Shown piece after piece: positions 9,002 through 18,537 of a stretch of 64,000 nucleotides of DNA. A model generated the notes under the pieces. That model saw only the letters and a list, made by a program, of their open reading frames with translations, was not told the DNA's origin and did no database searches. The position numbers and the translations under genes are program-made. The stretch is from Hyphomonadaceae bacterium UBA1849. GTDB taxonomy: Bacteria > Pseudomonadota > Alphaproteobacteria > Caulobacterales > Hyphomonadaceae. Positions within the stretch are counted from its first letter, which is position 1. The number at the start of each line of letters is the position of its first letter. The stretch lies in NCBI GenBank assembly GCA_002338565.1, contig DDIN01000006.1, positions 124,001 to 188,000 on the forward strand, given 5' to 3'.

Positions 9002-12000
9002 TTGGCGCGCCTAAATCCGGTCTCCCAGAACTCGCGGTCAAACGTCCGCTACTCATTACCGTATTTAACCTACTGATCGTACTGGCGAGCGTTGCGGCTC
9101 TATTTGGCGTAGAAGTCCGCGAACTGCCGGACGTTGACCGTCCAATCGTTTCAGTTACGGCAAGCCTTCCTGGCGGCGCACCAGAAACAATGGACGCCGA
9201 CGTCACCAGCGTACTTGAGGGCGCTGTCGCAACCGTTTCTGGCGTCAAAGAGATAAACGCCTCCAGTGAAGAAAACTCGGCCCGCATCCGGATTGAATTC
9301 AATCCGGGGGTGGATCTCAACTCTGCAGCTTCCGAAGTACGCGAAGCAGTGAGCCGAGTACAGCGCCGCTTGCCTGACGGTGTGGAAAATGTCTTCGTGA
9401 CGAAAGCAGACAACGACGCGCGCCCAATGATGCAGCTTGCTGTCGTGTCACAGGAATATCCCGAAGACGAGCTTACTCGAATTATTGAAACAGACATTAT
9501 GCCGGCGCTCCAGGCTATTGATGGCGTGGCGACACTCAATGAATTTGGCACGCGAGAGCGCCAGATGCGTGTCGTGGTCGACCCTCAGCGCATGAACCGC
9601 TTTGGCCTTACAGTAAGCGATGTCGCAACGGCGCTAAGACTGGCACCTTTCGACGTGCCTGCCGGCAGCTTCCAATCGACAGATCAGGCGCTGATCGTTC
9701 GCGCAGAAGCAACGGCGTCCACACCCGAACGTATCAAGGAAGTCATCATACGCGATGATATCCAGATCGGAGACGTCGCGGAGGTGACACTTGCACCGGC
9801 CAATGCAAACAACCTGCTTCGTCTCAATGGCGAGCCAATCATCGGCCTCGGTGTCGTACGTCAGGCCCAATCCAACACAATTCAGATTTCCGACTCCGTC
9901 CGAGAAGCGGTCGAACGCCTGAACAACCGGATTGAAGGTGTCACGATCAGCGTCACATCCGACGATGCCGTGTTCATTCGAAAATCCGTTCAGGAAGTTC
10001 TGATCTCTCTTCTGATCACAGTCGCAATCGTAATCGCCACGATCTGGGTGTTCCTAGGGTCATGGAAAGCGACGATCATTCCAACTGTCGCGATTCCGAT
10101 TGCGCTTGTTGGCACGCTGACCGGCATTTGGTTGATGGGTTTCTCGATCAACCTCCTCACCCTGCTTGCTCTGGTTTTGGCAACCGGCCTGATTGTAGAC
10201 GATGCGATTGTCGTCCTAGAAAACATTCAGCGACAGCAATCTCAGGGCGTTCCAAAGCGCGCCGCAGCCGCAATAGGCACGCGTCAGGTTTTCTTTGCCG
10301 TTATTGCGACCACCGCGGTTCTTGTGGCGGTATTCGTGCCACTTTCATTCTTACCGTCCACCGTCGGCCGATTGTTCCGTGAGTTCGGTTTTGTTCTGGC
10401 CTTCTCGGTGATTATTTCTTCGTTCGTCGCGCTCACGCTATCACCCGCAATTGCCGCGAAATTCACGCTAGTGGAAAAGTCCGATAAACCGAACTTTTTC
10501 GCACGCATCGGTGATCCGCTTCGTGACCTCTACAGTCGCATGCTCAAACTCTGCCTGGCCTTCCCTCTCGTTACATTTTTTGTCAGCCTCGCAGCCGCCG
10601 GTGGCGCTTACTTCGCATATCAGAACATATCATCACAGCTCGTCCCGAGCGAAGATCGCGGACGCATTGAAATCTTCGCATCCGGCCCTGACGGCGTAGG
10701 ACTCAACTTCATGGAACGCCAGGCCGACGAAGTCGAAGCGATCCTCCAACCATATTTGGACTCAGGTGAAATCCGCTCGATCTTCACAGTTGTTGGTCGC
10801 TGGGACCCTAACCGCGTGGGCGTGACCGCCGAACTCGCTCCATGGGAAGAGCGTTCGCGTTCTCAGGAAGAAATTGTCGCAGAACTTCGCCGCCCGCTTT
10901 CACAGGTTCCGGGTATTCGTGCCAGCGCCTTCGGACCTAGCAGCCTGAGCTTTGGCCGTGGCGGACGAAGCTCTGGCCTCGAAGTCGCACTCACAGGTCC
11001 CGATTACCAGTCAATCTATCTTGCGGCGCGCCAGCTCGCTGACACAGTCGAGACAGAATCGACCATCCTCTCAAACGCCGAGATTTCTTATCAGCCAACA
11101 CAACCACAACTATCCATTCAGGTGGATCGCCGGCGCGCGGCAGATCTCGGCGTGTCACTCGACCAGCTCTCATTGACGCTCCGCGCAATGGTTGGCGGTG
11201 AAGACATTACCGACCTCAATGTTCAGGATCAGGCTATCCCAATCATGTTGGAAGCAGAAACAAACGCCATTGAGACGCCAACTGATCTTAGTAATCTGTT
11301 TGTGCGCTCTAATAGCGGCGAGCTGGTTTCACTTTCAAGCCTGACAACACTCGTCGAAGAAGGCGTCGCCGCCGAGCTGGACCGTGTCGAGCAGCGCCGC
11401 GCGATTGAAGTTCAGACGGATATTGCCTCTGGGGTTCCACTTGCTGATGCGATTGAGGAAATGCAGCGACTAGCGGCGGACACATTACCTGAAGGCATCT
11501 CTATGATCTTCCGTGGTGAAGCCGAAACCCTGGGCGAGTCCAACCGCGATCTTTTGATCACCTACGGGTTTGCCCTTTTGATCGTCTTCCTTGTGCTGGT
11601 CGCCCAGTTCGAGAGCCTGTCCAGCCCCCTCATCATCATTATCACTGTACCATTTGCGCTCGCTGCCGCGATCTATGCTCTTTTCCTGTCCGGCGTGTCT
11701 TTGAATATCTATTCCCAGATCGGGCTCGTTCTTCTGATCGGATTGATGGCAAAAAATGGCGTCCTGTTGGTAGAGTTTGCAAACCAGCTGCGAGCTGAAG
11801 GACTGGCGCTCAAAGACGCGGTCTATGAGGCTGCAACGGTGCGCGTACGGCCAATCGTAATGACAGTCATCTCAACAGCATTCGGAGCGATTCCCCTTCT
11901 CCTCTCAAGCGGAGCGGGCGCAGAGGCGCGGAATGCAATTGGCTGGGTTATCTTTGGCGGACTTGGTCTGGCGTCGGTCTTCACACTATTCCTGACTCCA

Positions 12001-12123
12001 GTTCTGTATCTCTCAATCGCGCGTTTCAGCTCTCCTAAAACGCAGACTGACGATGAGCTCGACAGCGATCTACAACGTTACAGCGAACAGGACGAGCAAC
12101 CTCATGCGGGGCCCGCGGAGTAA
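8998..12123 (+). CDS. RND multidrug efflux permease
   Basis: Inner-membrane proton-driven drug exporter of the HAE-1/AcrB type, 1041 residues, 12 predicted membrane helices in two repeats each followed or interrupted by a large periplasmic loop. The proton-relay aspartates Asp401-Asp402 are visible in TGLIVDDAIVVLENI (helix 4) and the relay lysine Lys919 in LMAKNGVLLVEFAN (helix 10). The N terminus LPELAVKRPLLITVFNLLIVL is typical of the family. It sits between the adaptor (ATGA overlap) and the outer-membrane channel gene (TAATG overlap), giving a complete tripartite pump. A heavy-metal CusA-type exporter is unlikely because its Met motifs are absent. Confidence 0.95.
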   Translation: MIGAPKSGLPELAVKRPLLITVFNLLIVLASVAALFGVEVRELPDVDRPIVSVTASLPGGAPETMDADVTSVLEGAVATVSGVKEINASSEENSARIRIEFNPGVDLNSAASEVREAVSRVQRRLPDGVENVFVTKADNDARPMMQLAVVSQEYPEDELTRIIETDIMPALQAIDGVATLNEFGTRERQMRVVVDPQRMNRFGLTVSDVATALRLAPFDVPAGSFQSTDQALIVRAEATASTPERIKEVIIRDDIQIGDVAEVTLAPANANNLLRLNGEPIIGLGVVRQAQSNTIQISDSVREAVERLNNRIEGVTISVTSDDAVFIRKSVQEVLISLLITVAIVIATIWVFLGSWKATIIPTVAIPIALVGTLTGIWLMGFSINLLTLLALVLATGLIVDDAIVVLENIQRQQSQGVPKRAAAAIGTRQVFFAVIATTAVLVAVFVPLSFLPSTVGRLFREFGFVLAFSVIISSFVALTLSPAIAAKFTLVEKSDKPNFFARIGDPLRDLYSRMLKLCLAFPLVTFFVSLAAAGGAYFAYQNISSQLVPSEDRGRIEIFASGPDGVGLNFMERQADEVEAILQPYLDSGEIRSIFTVVGRWDPNRVGVTAELAPWEERSRSQEEIVAELRRPLSQVPGIRASAFGPSSLSFGRGGRSSGLEVALTGPDYQSIYLAARQLADTVETESTILSNAEISYQPTQPQLSIQVDRRRAADLGVSLDQLSLTLRAMVGGEDITDLNVQDQAIPIMLEAETNAIETPTDLSNLFVRSNSGELVSLSSLTTLVEEGVAAELDRVEQRRAIEVQTDIASGVPLADAIEEMQRLAADTLPEGISMIFRGEAETLGESNRDLLITYGFALLIVFLVLVAQFESLSSPLIIIITVPFALAAAIYALFLSGVSLNIYSQIGLVLLIGLMAKNGVLLVEFANQLRAEGLALKDAVYEAATVRVRPIVMTVISTAFGAIPLLLSSGAGAEARNAIGWVIFGGLGLASVFTLFLTPVLYLSIARFSSPKTQTDDELDSDLQRYSEQDEQPHAGPAE

Positions 12124-13523
12124 TGACATCAATTCGAATTTTAGCAATCGGCGCCACTGCGTTCTGCGCAGCCTGTGCCACGAACACCGTAGAGCCAACA
12201 TTAGATCAAACCCTTCCGGAAAGTTACGTCACAAACCTTCCGGCAGATGAAACAACTCTCTCCTATGCTGACTGGTGGCTTGGGTTCAATGATCCAGTTC
12301 TGACTGAGCTGGTAGACCGTGCTCAGGCAAATAACATCAGCGTCGCCCAGGCGCTTTTACAGACGGATATCGCGCAGCTTCAGCGAGATGCATCTCAATC
12401 AGATTTGCTTCCTACGCTAGACGCGTTCGTAAACAACCAGCTGAGTGGCGTCATCACTAGCGGCTTAGATGGAAATTTCACTGGCTCGACCGGCATTGGC
12501 GGCACTTTCGATCCTGACCTGAATGGACGAACTGCTGCTCGCAGCGCCTCGGTTCAAGCGGCTTTGGAAGCAAGCGCTTTGAACGCAAATGATGTCCGTC
12601 GTTTGGTCACCCGCGCAATTGCGCTCCAGTATATCGAGTTTCGCCGTGCCAGCGCCCGATTGGCTTTGCTTGAATCCACATTGGAACTTCAGGCGCGAAC
12701 GCTTCAGATCGTGGAGTCCCGCTATCGCGCCGGCTTGTCGCCAAAACTCGACGTAGACCGCACCCAGGCAGATTACGAGCGCACAGCTGCCCAGCGTAGC
12801 CAGATCATTGCAGCACGCAGGCAGGCGGAATTTGAAATCCAGCGCCTGATGGGCGAGCCGTCCGCTCTGGACCAGATTACAAACCCAGACAGAGAGACGA
12901 TTCCTCAAATCCAGTTTGTCTCTGATATCGGTATTCCTGCTGATCTGGTGAGACGTCGCCCGGACGTTCGTGCCGCGGAAGCTGACTATCGCTCCGCCTT
13001 GGCCTTGATTGATGCTGAACGCGCAGACCTTTTGCCGTCCATTCGGATACCCGGTCAAATTCAGGCAGGTTTTGGTGACGTTTCAGGTCGCTCTGACGAG
13101 ATCGGTTATAGTCTGTCCGCACTCGTAGACATTCCTGTATTCGATTTTGGACGCCGTCAGGCAGAAGTCGACATACAGATCGCGCGCACGGAACTTGCAG
13201 CTCTCACCTACAGAGCGACATTATTGGACGCGCTTCAGGAAGTTGAGATTGCGCTGGTAAGCATTGAGGCCATTCAGGAAACACTTGAAGGACAGCTTCG
13301 CGCAGTGGAAGCCAGTCAGGCAGCATATGACCAGCTTGACGCGCTGTACCGCGAGGGTCTTGCTAGCTTTATCGATGTTCTGGATTCCCAACGTACATTG
13401 ATTTCCAGCCGTGAAACCATTGTTCAGACAGAAGCTAACCTAGCTGCTGCAACTGTTTCTTTGCTCGCCGCGCTCGATGCAGGCTGTGAAGAGACAGGCA
13501 TAGTAGCTTGCGAAGGCGAATAA
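12123..13523 (+). CDS. Outer-membrane efflux channel (TolC/NodT family)
   Basis: 466-residue outer-membrane factor that completes the tripartite efflux pump. N terminus is a lipoprotein signal ending at Cys18 (FCAACATN), as in NodT/OprM proteins. The body shows two tandem outer-membrane efflux repeats: ADWWLGFNDPVLTELVDRAQANN at the start, long helices rich in Gln, Ala and Arg, the LVRRRPDVRAAEADYRSA motif of the family in the second repeat and a repeat of the SYRAGL/LYREGLASFIDVLDSQRTL pattern. It overlaps the permease stop by one base (TAATG). Its own stop codon lies in the loop of a 7-bp hairpin between the convergent genes. Confidence 0.94.
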   Translation: MTSIRILAIGATAFCAACATNTVEPTLDQTLPESYVTNLPADETTLSYADWWLGFNDPVLTELVDRAQANNISVAQALLQTDIAQLQRDASQSDLLPTLDAFVNNQLSGVITSGLDGNFTGSTGIGGTFDPDLNGRTAARSASVQAALEASALNANDVRRLVTRAIALQYIEFRRASARLALLESTLELQARTLQIVESRYRAGLSPKLDVDRTQADYERTAAQRSQIIAARRQAEFEIQRLMGEPSALDQITNPDRETIPQIQFVSDIGIPADLVRRRPDVRAAEADYRSALALIDAERADLLPSIRIPGQIQAGFGDVSGRSDEIGYSLSALVDIPVFDFGRRQAEVDIQIARTELAALTYRATLLDALQEVEIALVSIEAIQETLEGQLRAVEASQAAYDQLDALYREGLASFIDVLDSQRTLISSRETIVQTEANLAAATVSLLAALDAGCEETGIVACEGE

Positions 13524-13530
13524 TTCGCCT
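13514..13530. terminator. Hairpin between convergent genes
   Basis: A perfect 7-bp stem (AGGCGAA / TTCGCCT) whose three-base loop is the TAA stop of the efflux channel gene. There is no T-run on either side, so it may mark the transcript end or block read-through but is not a standard intrinsic terminator. Confidence 0.3.
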
Positions 13531-13548
13531 CCGCAAACTGGCCTTAGA

Positions 13549-15309
13549 TTACAGGAAGCGCTCTTTGAGCTCACCCTTCAGGATTTTACCGTTCGCATTA
13601 CGTGGCAGAGGTTCTCGTTCGAACTCCACTCGTTTTGGGACTTTGAACGCAGCGAGTTTACCCGCAACAAAGTGGCGTATTTCCTGCTCGCTTACGTCCA
13701 TGCCGGGTTTCAGCTGCACCACAGCACCGACCTCTTCACCAAGCACTTTATCCGGAATACCCACCACGGCAGCATCCATAACAGCCGGGTGTTCGTAGAG
13801 CGTGTTCTCAACTTCGATACAGTAAATGTTCTCGCCACCACGGATAAGCATATCCTTGGCGCGGTCGACCAGATAGAGGAAACCCTCTTCATCCATACGC
13901 GCCAGATCACCCGTGACGACCCATCCATCAATGAACGTTTCCGCGGTTGCGTCAGGCCGGTTCCAATAGAGTTTGGCATTTGACGGACCGAAGCACCAAA
14001 GCTCGCCAACCTCGCCGCGCGGTACTTCTTTACCGTCAGCGCCAACAATTTTGAGGGACATTGCGAAGCCCGGAAGACCGGCACTTTGCGGACGCATAAT
14101 ATAGTCTTCTGCAAGATTCAGCGTCGCAGTTGCGCAGGTCTCAGTCATGCCCCAACCATTCGCCGCATGCGCATCTTTGAAGGTGCGTTTAATCGTTGCG
14201 ACAAGTTCAGGCGCAGACGGCGCGCCGCCATATGAAACGCCTTCCACTGACGATAGGTCATACTTTTCACGATCCGGATGTTCCAGCACCTGCCATGCGA
14301 TCGCTGGAACGCCGCCAAATGTCGTGATCTTTTCCCGCTCAATGATAGGAAGCGCTTCACCGGCGTCCCATTTGTACATGGAGACGATCTTCTGTCCGTT
14401 GTGCATTGTCGGTGCTAGCACAGCAAAAGCACCAGTCGCGTGGAAGAACGGTATTGCGAGAAGCGTCGCCTTTTGAGGCTCGTCGGGCCCGTTGACCGGG
14501 ATCTCGTCACCGCGTCGAAGCAGTGCGCGCGCCTGATTACCCATCGAATTGAACATGTTGGAAACGATTGCGCGGTGTGTAGCCAGAATGCCTTTTGGAC
14601 GACCTGTAGTTCCTGACGAATACATGATCGTTGCGTCGTCATCCGGCAAAAGCTCAACCTCTGGAAGCCCGATAACCGGAAGCTTCGCCCAGTTGCCTAC
14701 ATTGCCAATAACTTCTTCAAGTGCCGTGACACTCGGGTCGGCATAATCGTCCTGATCTGCACGTGCTACGATCACCCGCTCAAGAGTTGGTACATTTGCC
14801 CAATGCTCCTGAATACGCTCAATAATCTGAGGATCGACAATAGCGACGCGCGCGCCGCTGTTGTCGAGACCGTATTCGAGCTCTTCACCCTTCCACCATG
14901 AATTCAGAGGCGTAGCGATAAGCCCACTAACGAGACAGGCCCAGAAAGCGACCGGCCATTGCGGATAGTTACGCATACAGATCGCGACGCGATCGCCTTT
15001 CTTCAGACCGAAATCGTTGAGCAATGCCTTTGCCAGATGTTCCACAGCCCGGGCATTTGCCTCGAAGGTTACGCGTTCGTCTTCGAACACGACCATATCG
15101 CGCGGTCCCCAAGTCGCACGACCATACTCAAAAAGAGCCCGCATAGTAGGATAAGCGTTCTTGTACACAGGCATACGAACGCCATTGACGGATTGCATCT
15201 CCATCTCAAACGGCAGGCCTGGTGATGTAAGAACTTTGCTTGCGTCCTCAATGGACACAACGGGCCAGCCTTCTGGTAAGGCGGCTACTGGTTGACCGGA
15301 CAATGACAT
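13549..15309 (-). CDS. AMP-forming acyl-CoA synthetase
   Basis: Class I adenylate-forming enzyme that activates a carboxylic acid as acyl-AMP and transfers it to CoA. Visible motifs are the P-loop MYSSGTTGRPKG, the A5 region NGWGMTETCATATLN, the hinge/A7-A8 region VVTGDLARMDEEGFLYLVDRAKDMLIRGGENIY and the A10 lysine in PRNANGKILKGEL. About 586 residues from ATG 15309; a TTG at 15336 would give 595. The GAGGGAG purine run abuts ATG 15309, so an internal TTG at 15303 is also possible. Substrate is probably a medium- or long-chain fatty acid, judged by family only. It is convergent with the efflux operon and upstream of nothing obviously linked. Confidence 0.9.
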   Translation of the reverse strand: MSLSGQPVAALPEGWPVVSIEDASKVLTSPGLPFEMEMQSVNGVRMPVYKNAYPTMRALFEYGRATWGPRDMVVFEDERVTFEANARAVEHLAKALLNDFGLKKGDRVAICMRNYPQWPVAFWACLVSGLIATPLNSWWKGEELEYGLDNSGARVAIVDPQIIERIQEHWANVPTLERVIVARADQDDYADPSVTALEEVIGNVGNWAKLPVIGLPEVELLPDDDATIMYSSGTTGRPKGILATHRAIVSNMFNSMGNQARALLRRGDEIPVNGPDEPQKATLLAIPFFHATGAFAVLAPTMHNGQKIVSMYKWDAGEALPIIEREKITTFGGVPAIAWQVLEHPDREKYDLSSVEGVSYGGAPSAPELVATIKRTFKDAHAANGWGMTETCATATLNLAEDYIMRPQSAGLPGFAMSLKIVGADGKEVPRGEVGELWCFGPSNAKLYWNRPDATAETFIDGWVVTGDLARMDEEGFLYLVDRAKDMLIRGGENIYCIEVENTLYEHPAVMDAAVVGIPDKVLGEEVGAVVQLKPGMDVSEQEIRHFVAGKLAAFKVPKRVEFEREPLPRNANGKILKGELKERFL

Positions 15310-15383
15310 CTCCCTCAGACGATTTTTATATTTCAATCTGAGTGCCGGTCATCACCATTAAAATCAAGGGGTGCCGTAAGGTG

Positions 15384-15405
15384 AAGGCGGCTAGACTGCC
15401 GCCTT
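15384..15405 (-). other. Hairpin over the dxs stop codon
   Basis: An 8-bp perfect inverted repeat (AAGGCGGC / GCCGCCTT, 6-base loop) covers the last codons and stop of dxs. No T-run follows on the minus strand, so a terminator role is doubtful; it may stabilise the 3' end of the transcript. Confidence 0.35.
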
Positions 15406-17307
15406 GTTGAGCTCCGCTACACTTCCCCGGCCGAGAGCAGAAATGGCTTTCTCGGCGATATGTCGAGCACTGAGGCCTGCAAGTTCGTACATAGCCTCAG
15501 GCTTGTCCTGATCAATAAAGATATCAGGCAGCGTCATAGTGCGTACTTTGAGCCCCTGATCGAGATGACCTGCATCCGCGAGATAGTGCATTACGAATGC
15601 GCCAAAACCGCCAACAGAGCCTTCTTCCACCGTGATAAGGACCTCATGATGGCGCACCAGCTGGTCGATCAGAGCATGATCCAAAGGCTTTGCAAAACGC
15701 GCATCTGCCACAGTTGCAGTCAGGCCCTGTGCATTCAGCAAATCAGCTGCCTTGAGGCATTCAGCAAGGCGGGCACCCAGTGAGAGGATGGCGACCGAAC
15801 TGCCTTCGCGAACAATACGGCCTTTGCCGATCTCCAAAGGCTTAAGGAGATCGCCGGTCGGAATTTCGACGCCTACGCCCTCTCCTCTTGGGTAACGGAA
15901 CGCAGACGGAGAGTCGTCGATCATAGAGGAGGTCAGAACCATACGTGCAAGCTCAGCTTCATCGGCTGCAGCCATAACCACCATATGCGGCAAATGCCCC
16001 ATAAAGCTGATATCGAAGCTGCCCGCGTGTGTTGGACCGTCCGCGCCGACAAGACCAGCACGGTCGATTGCAAACCGTACAGGTAGCCTCTGAATAGCTA
16101 CGTCATGTACCACTTGATCATAGGCACGCTGAAGGAAGGTAGAATAGATCGCGGAAAACGGCTTGAAACCATCTGCCGCCAGACCCGCTGCAAATGTTAC
16201 CGCGTGTTGCTCCGCGATGCCTACATCGAATGTGCGTTCAGGGAATGCGTCCGCAAAGAGCGAGATGCCCGTACCAGAAGGCATGGCAGCCGTGATGCCC
16301 ACGATCTTATCATCGGTCTTTGCGAGTTCTGTCAGCGTCTGACCAAATACTTTTGTGTAGCTCGGGGCAGCCGGTTTTGCTTTTGCCTGCTCGCCAGTTA
16401 CGACATTGAATTTCGAGACGCCGTGGTACTTGTCGTCAGCATTTTCAGCTGGTTCATAGCCTTTACCTTTTTGCGTCACGGCGTGGATCAGAACAGGGCC
16501 ATCGAAGCTGTCCCGAACGTTTTCGAGCACAGGGATCAGGACCTCAAGATCATGTCCATCGACCGGACCGATATAGTAGAAGCCAAGCTCTTCGAACATG
16601 GTGCCGCCCATCGCGAAACCGCGCGCGTACTCTTCCGCCTTACGAACCGGCTTTTCGAGCCCCATAGGTTTTACGAGGTTTTTTGCGAGCTTTCGCAGCG
16701 AGCGATACGGCTTACCAGAAACCAGCTTGGACAAATAATGGCTCATCGCACCGACCGGCGGCGCGATCGACATATCATTATCGTTCAGAATAACGATCAG
16801 CTTCTTGTTGAGCGCGCCAGCATTGTTCATTGCCTCATAGGCCATGCCAGCAGACATCGCGCCATCGCCAATCACACAGACTGTCTGGTCTTCGCGGCCA
16901 TCAAGCGCGCTGGCAACAGAGAACCCCAGGCCAGCAGAAATAGACGTCGACGCGTGGGCTGCGCCGAACGGATCATAATCGCTTTCCGCGCGTTTGGTGA
17001 ACCCCGACAGACCGCCACCCTGACGAAGCGTACGAATACGATCGCGGCGTCCTGTTAGAACTTTATGAGGATAGCACTGGTGCCCAACATCAAAGATCAG
17101 CTTGTCATTCGGCGTGCTGAAGACGTGGTGAATTGCCACCGTCAGCTCGACAACACCCAGACCAGCTCCCAAATGACCACCCGTCGTCGAAACGGCGTTT
17201 ACGACCTCAGTACGTAGCTCGTCGCAGATCACCTTCAGCTCGTCGCGGGATTTGTCGCGGAGGTCTGAAGGCAGGTGAATTTCGTCCAGATACGGCGTGG
17301 CAGTCAT
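15391..17307 (-). CDS. dxs: 1-deoxy-D-xylulose-5-phosphate synthase
   Basis: Thiamine-diphosphate enzyme condensing pyruvate and glyceraldehyde 3-phosphate, the first step of the MEP isoprenoid pathway. 638 residues, normal for Dxs. Conserved features: STTGGHLGAGLGVVELTVAIHHVF and DVGHQCYPHKVLTGRRD near the N terminus, the ThDP/Mg motif GDGAMSAGMAYEAMNNAG ending in LNDND, the linker PVDGHDLEVL, the second-domain EQHAVTFAAGLA and DRAGLVGADGPTHAG. It is the last gene of the minus-strand xseB-ispA-dxs block, 33 bp after ispA, an arrangement common in Alphaproteobacteria, so prenyl precursor and prenyl chain synthesis are probably co-expressed. Confidence 0.97.
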   Translation of the reverse strand: MTATPYLDEIHLPSDLRDKSRDELKVICDELRTEVVNAVSTTGGHLGAGLGVVELTVAIHHVFSTPNDKLIFDVGHQCYPHKVLTGRRDRIRTLRQGGGLSGFTKRAESDYDPFGAAHASTSISAGLGFSVASALDGREDQTVCVIGDGAMSAGMAYEAMNNAGALNKKLIVILNDNDMSIAPPVGAMSHYLSKLVSGKPYRSLRKLAKNLVKPMGLEKPVRKAEEYARGFAMGGTMFEELGFYYIGPVDGHDLEVLIPVLENVRDSFDGPVLIHAVTQKGKGYEPAENADDKYHGVSKFNVVTGEQAKAKPAAPSYTKVFGQTLTELAKTDDKIVGITAAMPSGTGISLFADAFPERTFDVGIAEQHAVTFAAGLAADGFKPFSAIYSTFLQRAYDQVVHDVAIQRLPVRFAIDRAGLVGADGPTHAGSFDISFMGHLPHMVVMAAADEAELARMVLTSSMIDDSPSAFRYPRGEGVGVEIPTGDLLKPLEIGKGRIVREGSSVAILSLGARLAECLKAADLLNAQGLTATVADARFAKPLDHALIDQLVRHHEVLITVEEGSVGGFGAFVMHYLADAGHLDQGLKVRTMTLPDIFIDQDKPEAMYELAGLSARHIAEKAISALGRGSVAELNKAAV

Positions 17308-17340
17308 TTCAGCAATTTCCGACTATAATCGTCTTATTAT

Positions 17341-18228
17341 TTAGTTCTGTCGTTCTAGTACAAAATCAACGGATTGAAGCAATAAGGTGGCACGATTACG
17401 GAACATTGCGAGATGTTCTTTAGATTGTGTGGCTAAAAACCGCACACGCTGGCGTGCATCTTCAACACCCAAAACGGATACAAAATTCGCTTTGCCTGCC
17501 TCTTCATCCTTCTGAGTCTGTTTTCCAACGACTTCCGGATCGCCTTCGACGTCCAGCAAATCATCGGCGATCTGATAAGCCAGACCGAGATCATGGGTAA
17601 AGCCCTGAATTGCATGTCGCTCGGCATCGCTTGCCCCGCCCAGTATGCAGGCCGCTTCACCAGCATAGGAAATCAGCGCGCCCGTTTTGAGACGCTGCAT
17701 TCTGGTGATGGAGTTGAGATCCTGCCGGACGTCACCGGACAGCATATCAATCATCTGCCCACCTACCATGCCCTGAGCGCCTGAAGCCTTCGCCAGCTTT
17801 TCTATTAGCTTGCAACGGACGTGAGCATCCGGATGAGTTTCCGGGCTAGCCAGAATCTCAAATGCAAGCGTGAGCAGCGCGTCTCCGGCCAGAACCGCAG
17901 TCGCCTCGTCGAACTTTTTATGGACCGTTGGCTGACCGCGCCTCAGATCGTCATCATCCATACAAGGAAGATCATCGTGAATCAGTGAATAGGTATGCAC
18001 GCACTCCAATGCAGCCGCGGTGCGCATCAGAGATTTTTCCGGTGCATCAAACAGTGAGCCGAAAGTCAGCACATAGAATGGACGCAAACGCTTCCCCGTC
18101 GCGAGCGACGCATAACGCATGGCGCGCATAAGCTGCGCCTCTGGCCCGTCCGCCGGCGCAATCAGACGGTCAAGCACGACAGTTACTTTGTCAGCGATTT
18201 CAGAAAGCTTGGTTTCAAAATCCGTCAC
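17341..18228 (-). CDS. ispA: Farnesyl/geranylgeranyl diphosphate synthase
   Basis: Trans-isoprenyl diphosphate synthase that elongates allylic diphosphates with isopentenyl diphosphate. The 295-residue all-helical protein shows the first aspartate-rich motif in HDDLPCMDDDDLRRG and the second in YQIADDLLDVEGD, plus the GKRLRPFYVL substrate-binding stretch. Size and motif spacing fit IspA (farnesyl diphosphate synthase). It sits between xseB (11 bp) and dxs, the usual alphaproteobacterial arrangement. The exact chain length of the product cannot be read from the sequence. Confidence 0.93.
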   Translation of the reverse strand: MTDFETKLSEIADKVTVVLDRLIAPADGPEAQLMRAMRYASLATGKRLRPFYVLTFGSLFDAPEKSLMRTAAALECVHTYSLIHDDLPCMDDDDLRRGQPTVHKKFDEATAVLAGDALLTLAFEILASPETHPDAHVRCKLIEKLAKASGAQGMVGGQMIDMLSGDVRQDLNSITRMQRLKTGALISYAGEAACILGGASDAERHAIQGFTHDLGLAYQIADDLLDVEGDPEVVGKQTQKDEEAGKANFVSVLGVEDARQRVRFLATQSKEHLAMFRNRATLLLQSVDFVLERQN

Positions 18229-18239
18229 AGAAACACCAA

Positions 18240-18485
18240 TCAGCTGTCTGCAGAGACGGGAGCCGCCGAGACGTCACCGTCTTGATTCAGCACGATCTGC
18301 TCGACCTTGAGCTGGGCGTTTTTCAGCTTTCCGAGGCAATGCGCTTTAAGCGCAGCACCGCGTTCGTAAATCTTGATAGACTCTTCGAGTTCGACATCGC
18401 CGCCCTCAAGCTTCTCGACAATTGTCTCAAGCTCTTTCAGCGCGTCTTCAAAACTCAGGTTTTCAACGGATGTCTGATCACCCAT
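18240..18485 (-). CDS. xseB: Exodeoxyribonuclease VII small subunit
   Basis: Small subunit of the exonuclease that degrades single-stranded DNA to oligonucleotides; it works with XseA, which is not in this window. The 81-residue protein has the diagnostic core LSFEDALKELETIVEKLEGGDVELEESIKIYERGAAL (given here as a family pattern, two coiled-coil helices). First gene of the xseB-ispA-dxs run. Confidence 0.95.
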   Translation of the reverse strand: MGDQTSVENLSFEDALKELETIVEKLEGGDVELEESIKIYERGAALKAHCLGKLKNAQLKVEQIVLNQDGDVSAAPVSADS

Positions 18486-18537
18486 GTTTTACTCCTACAG
18501 GAAAAAAGCCGAACATCTTACGCTACAGGGATACACG

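Noticed and set aside
16105..17058. 317-codon plus-strand frame over dxs
   Set aside because: Mirror of the dxs coding frame, no ribosome site and no recognisable domain.
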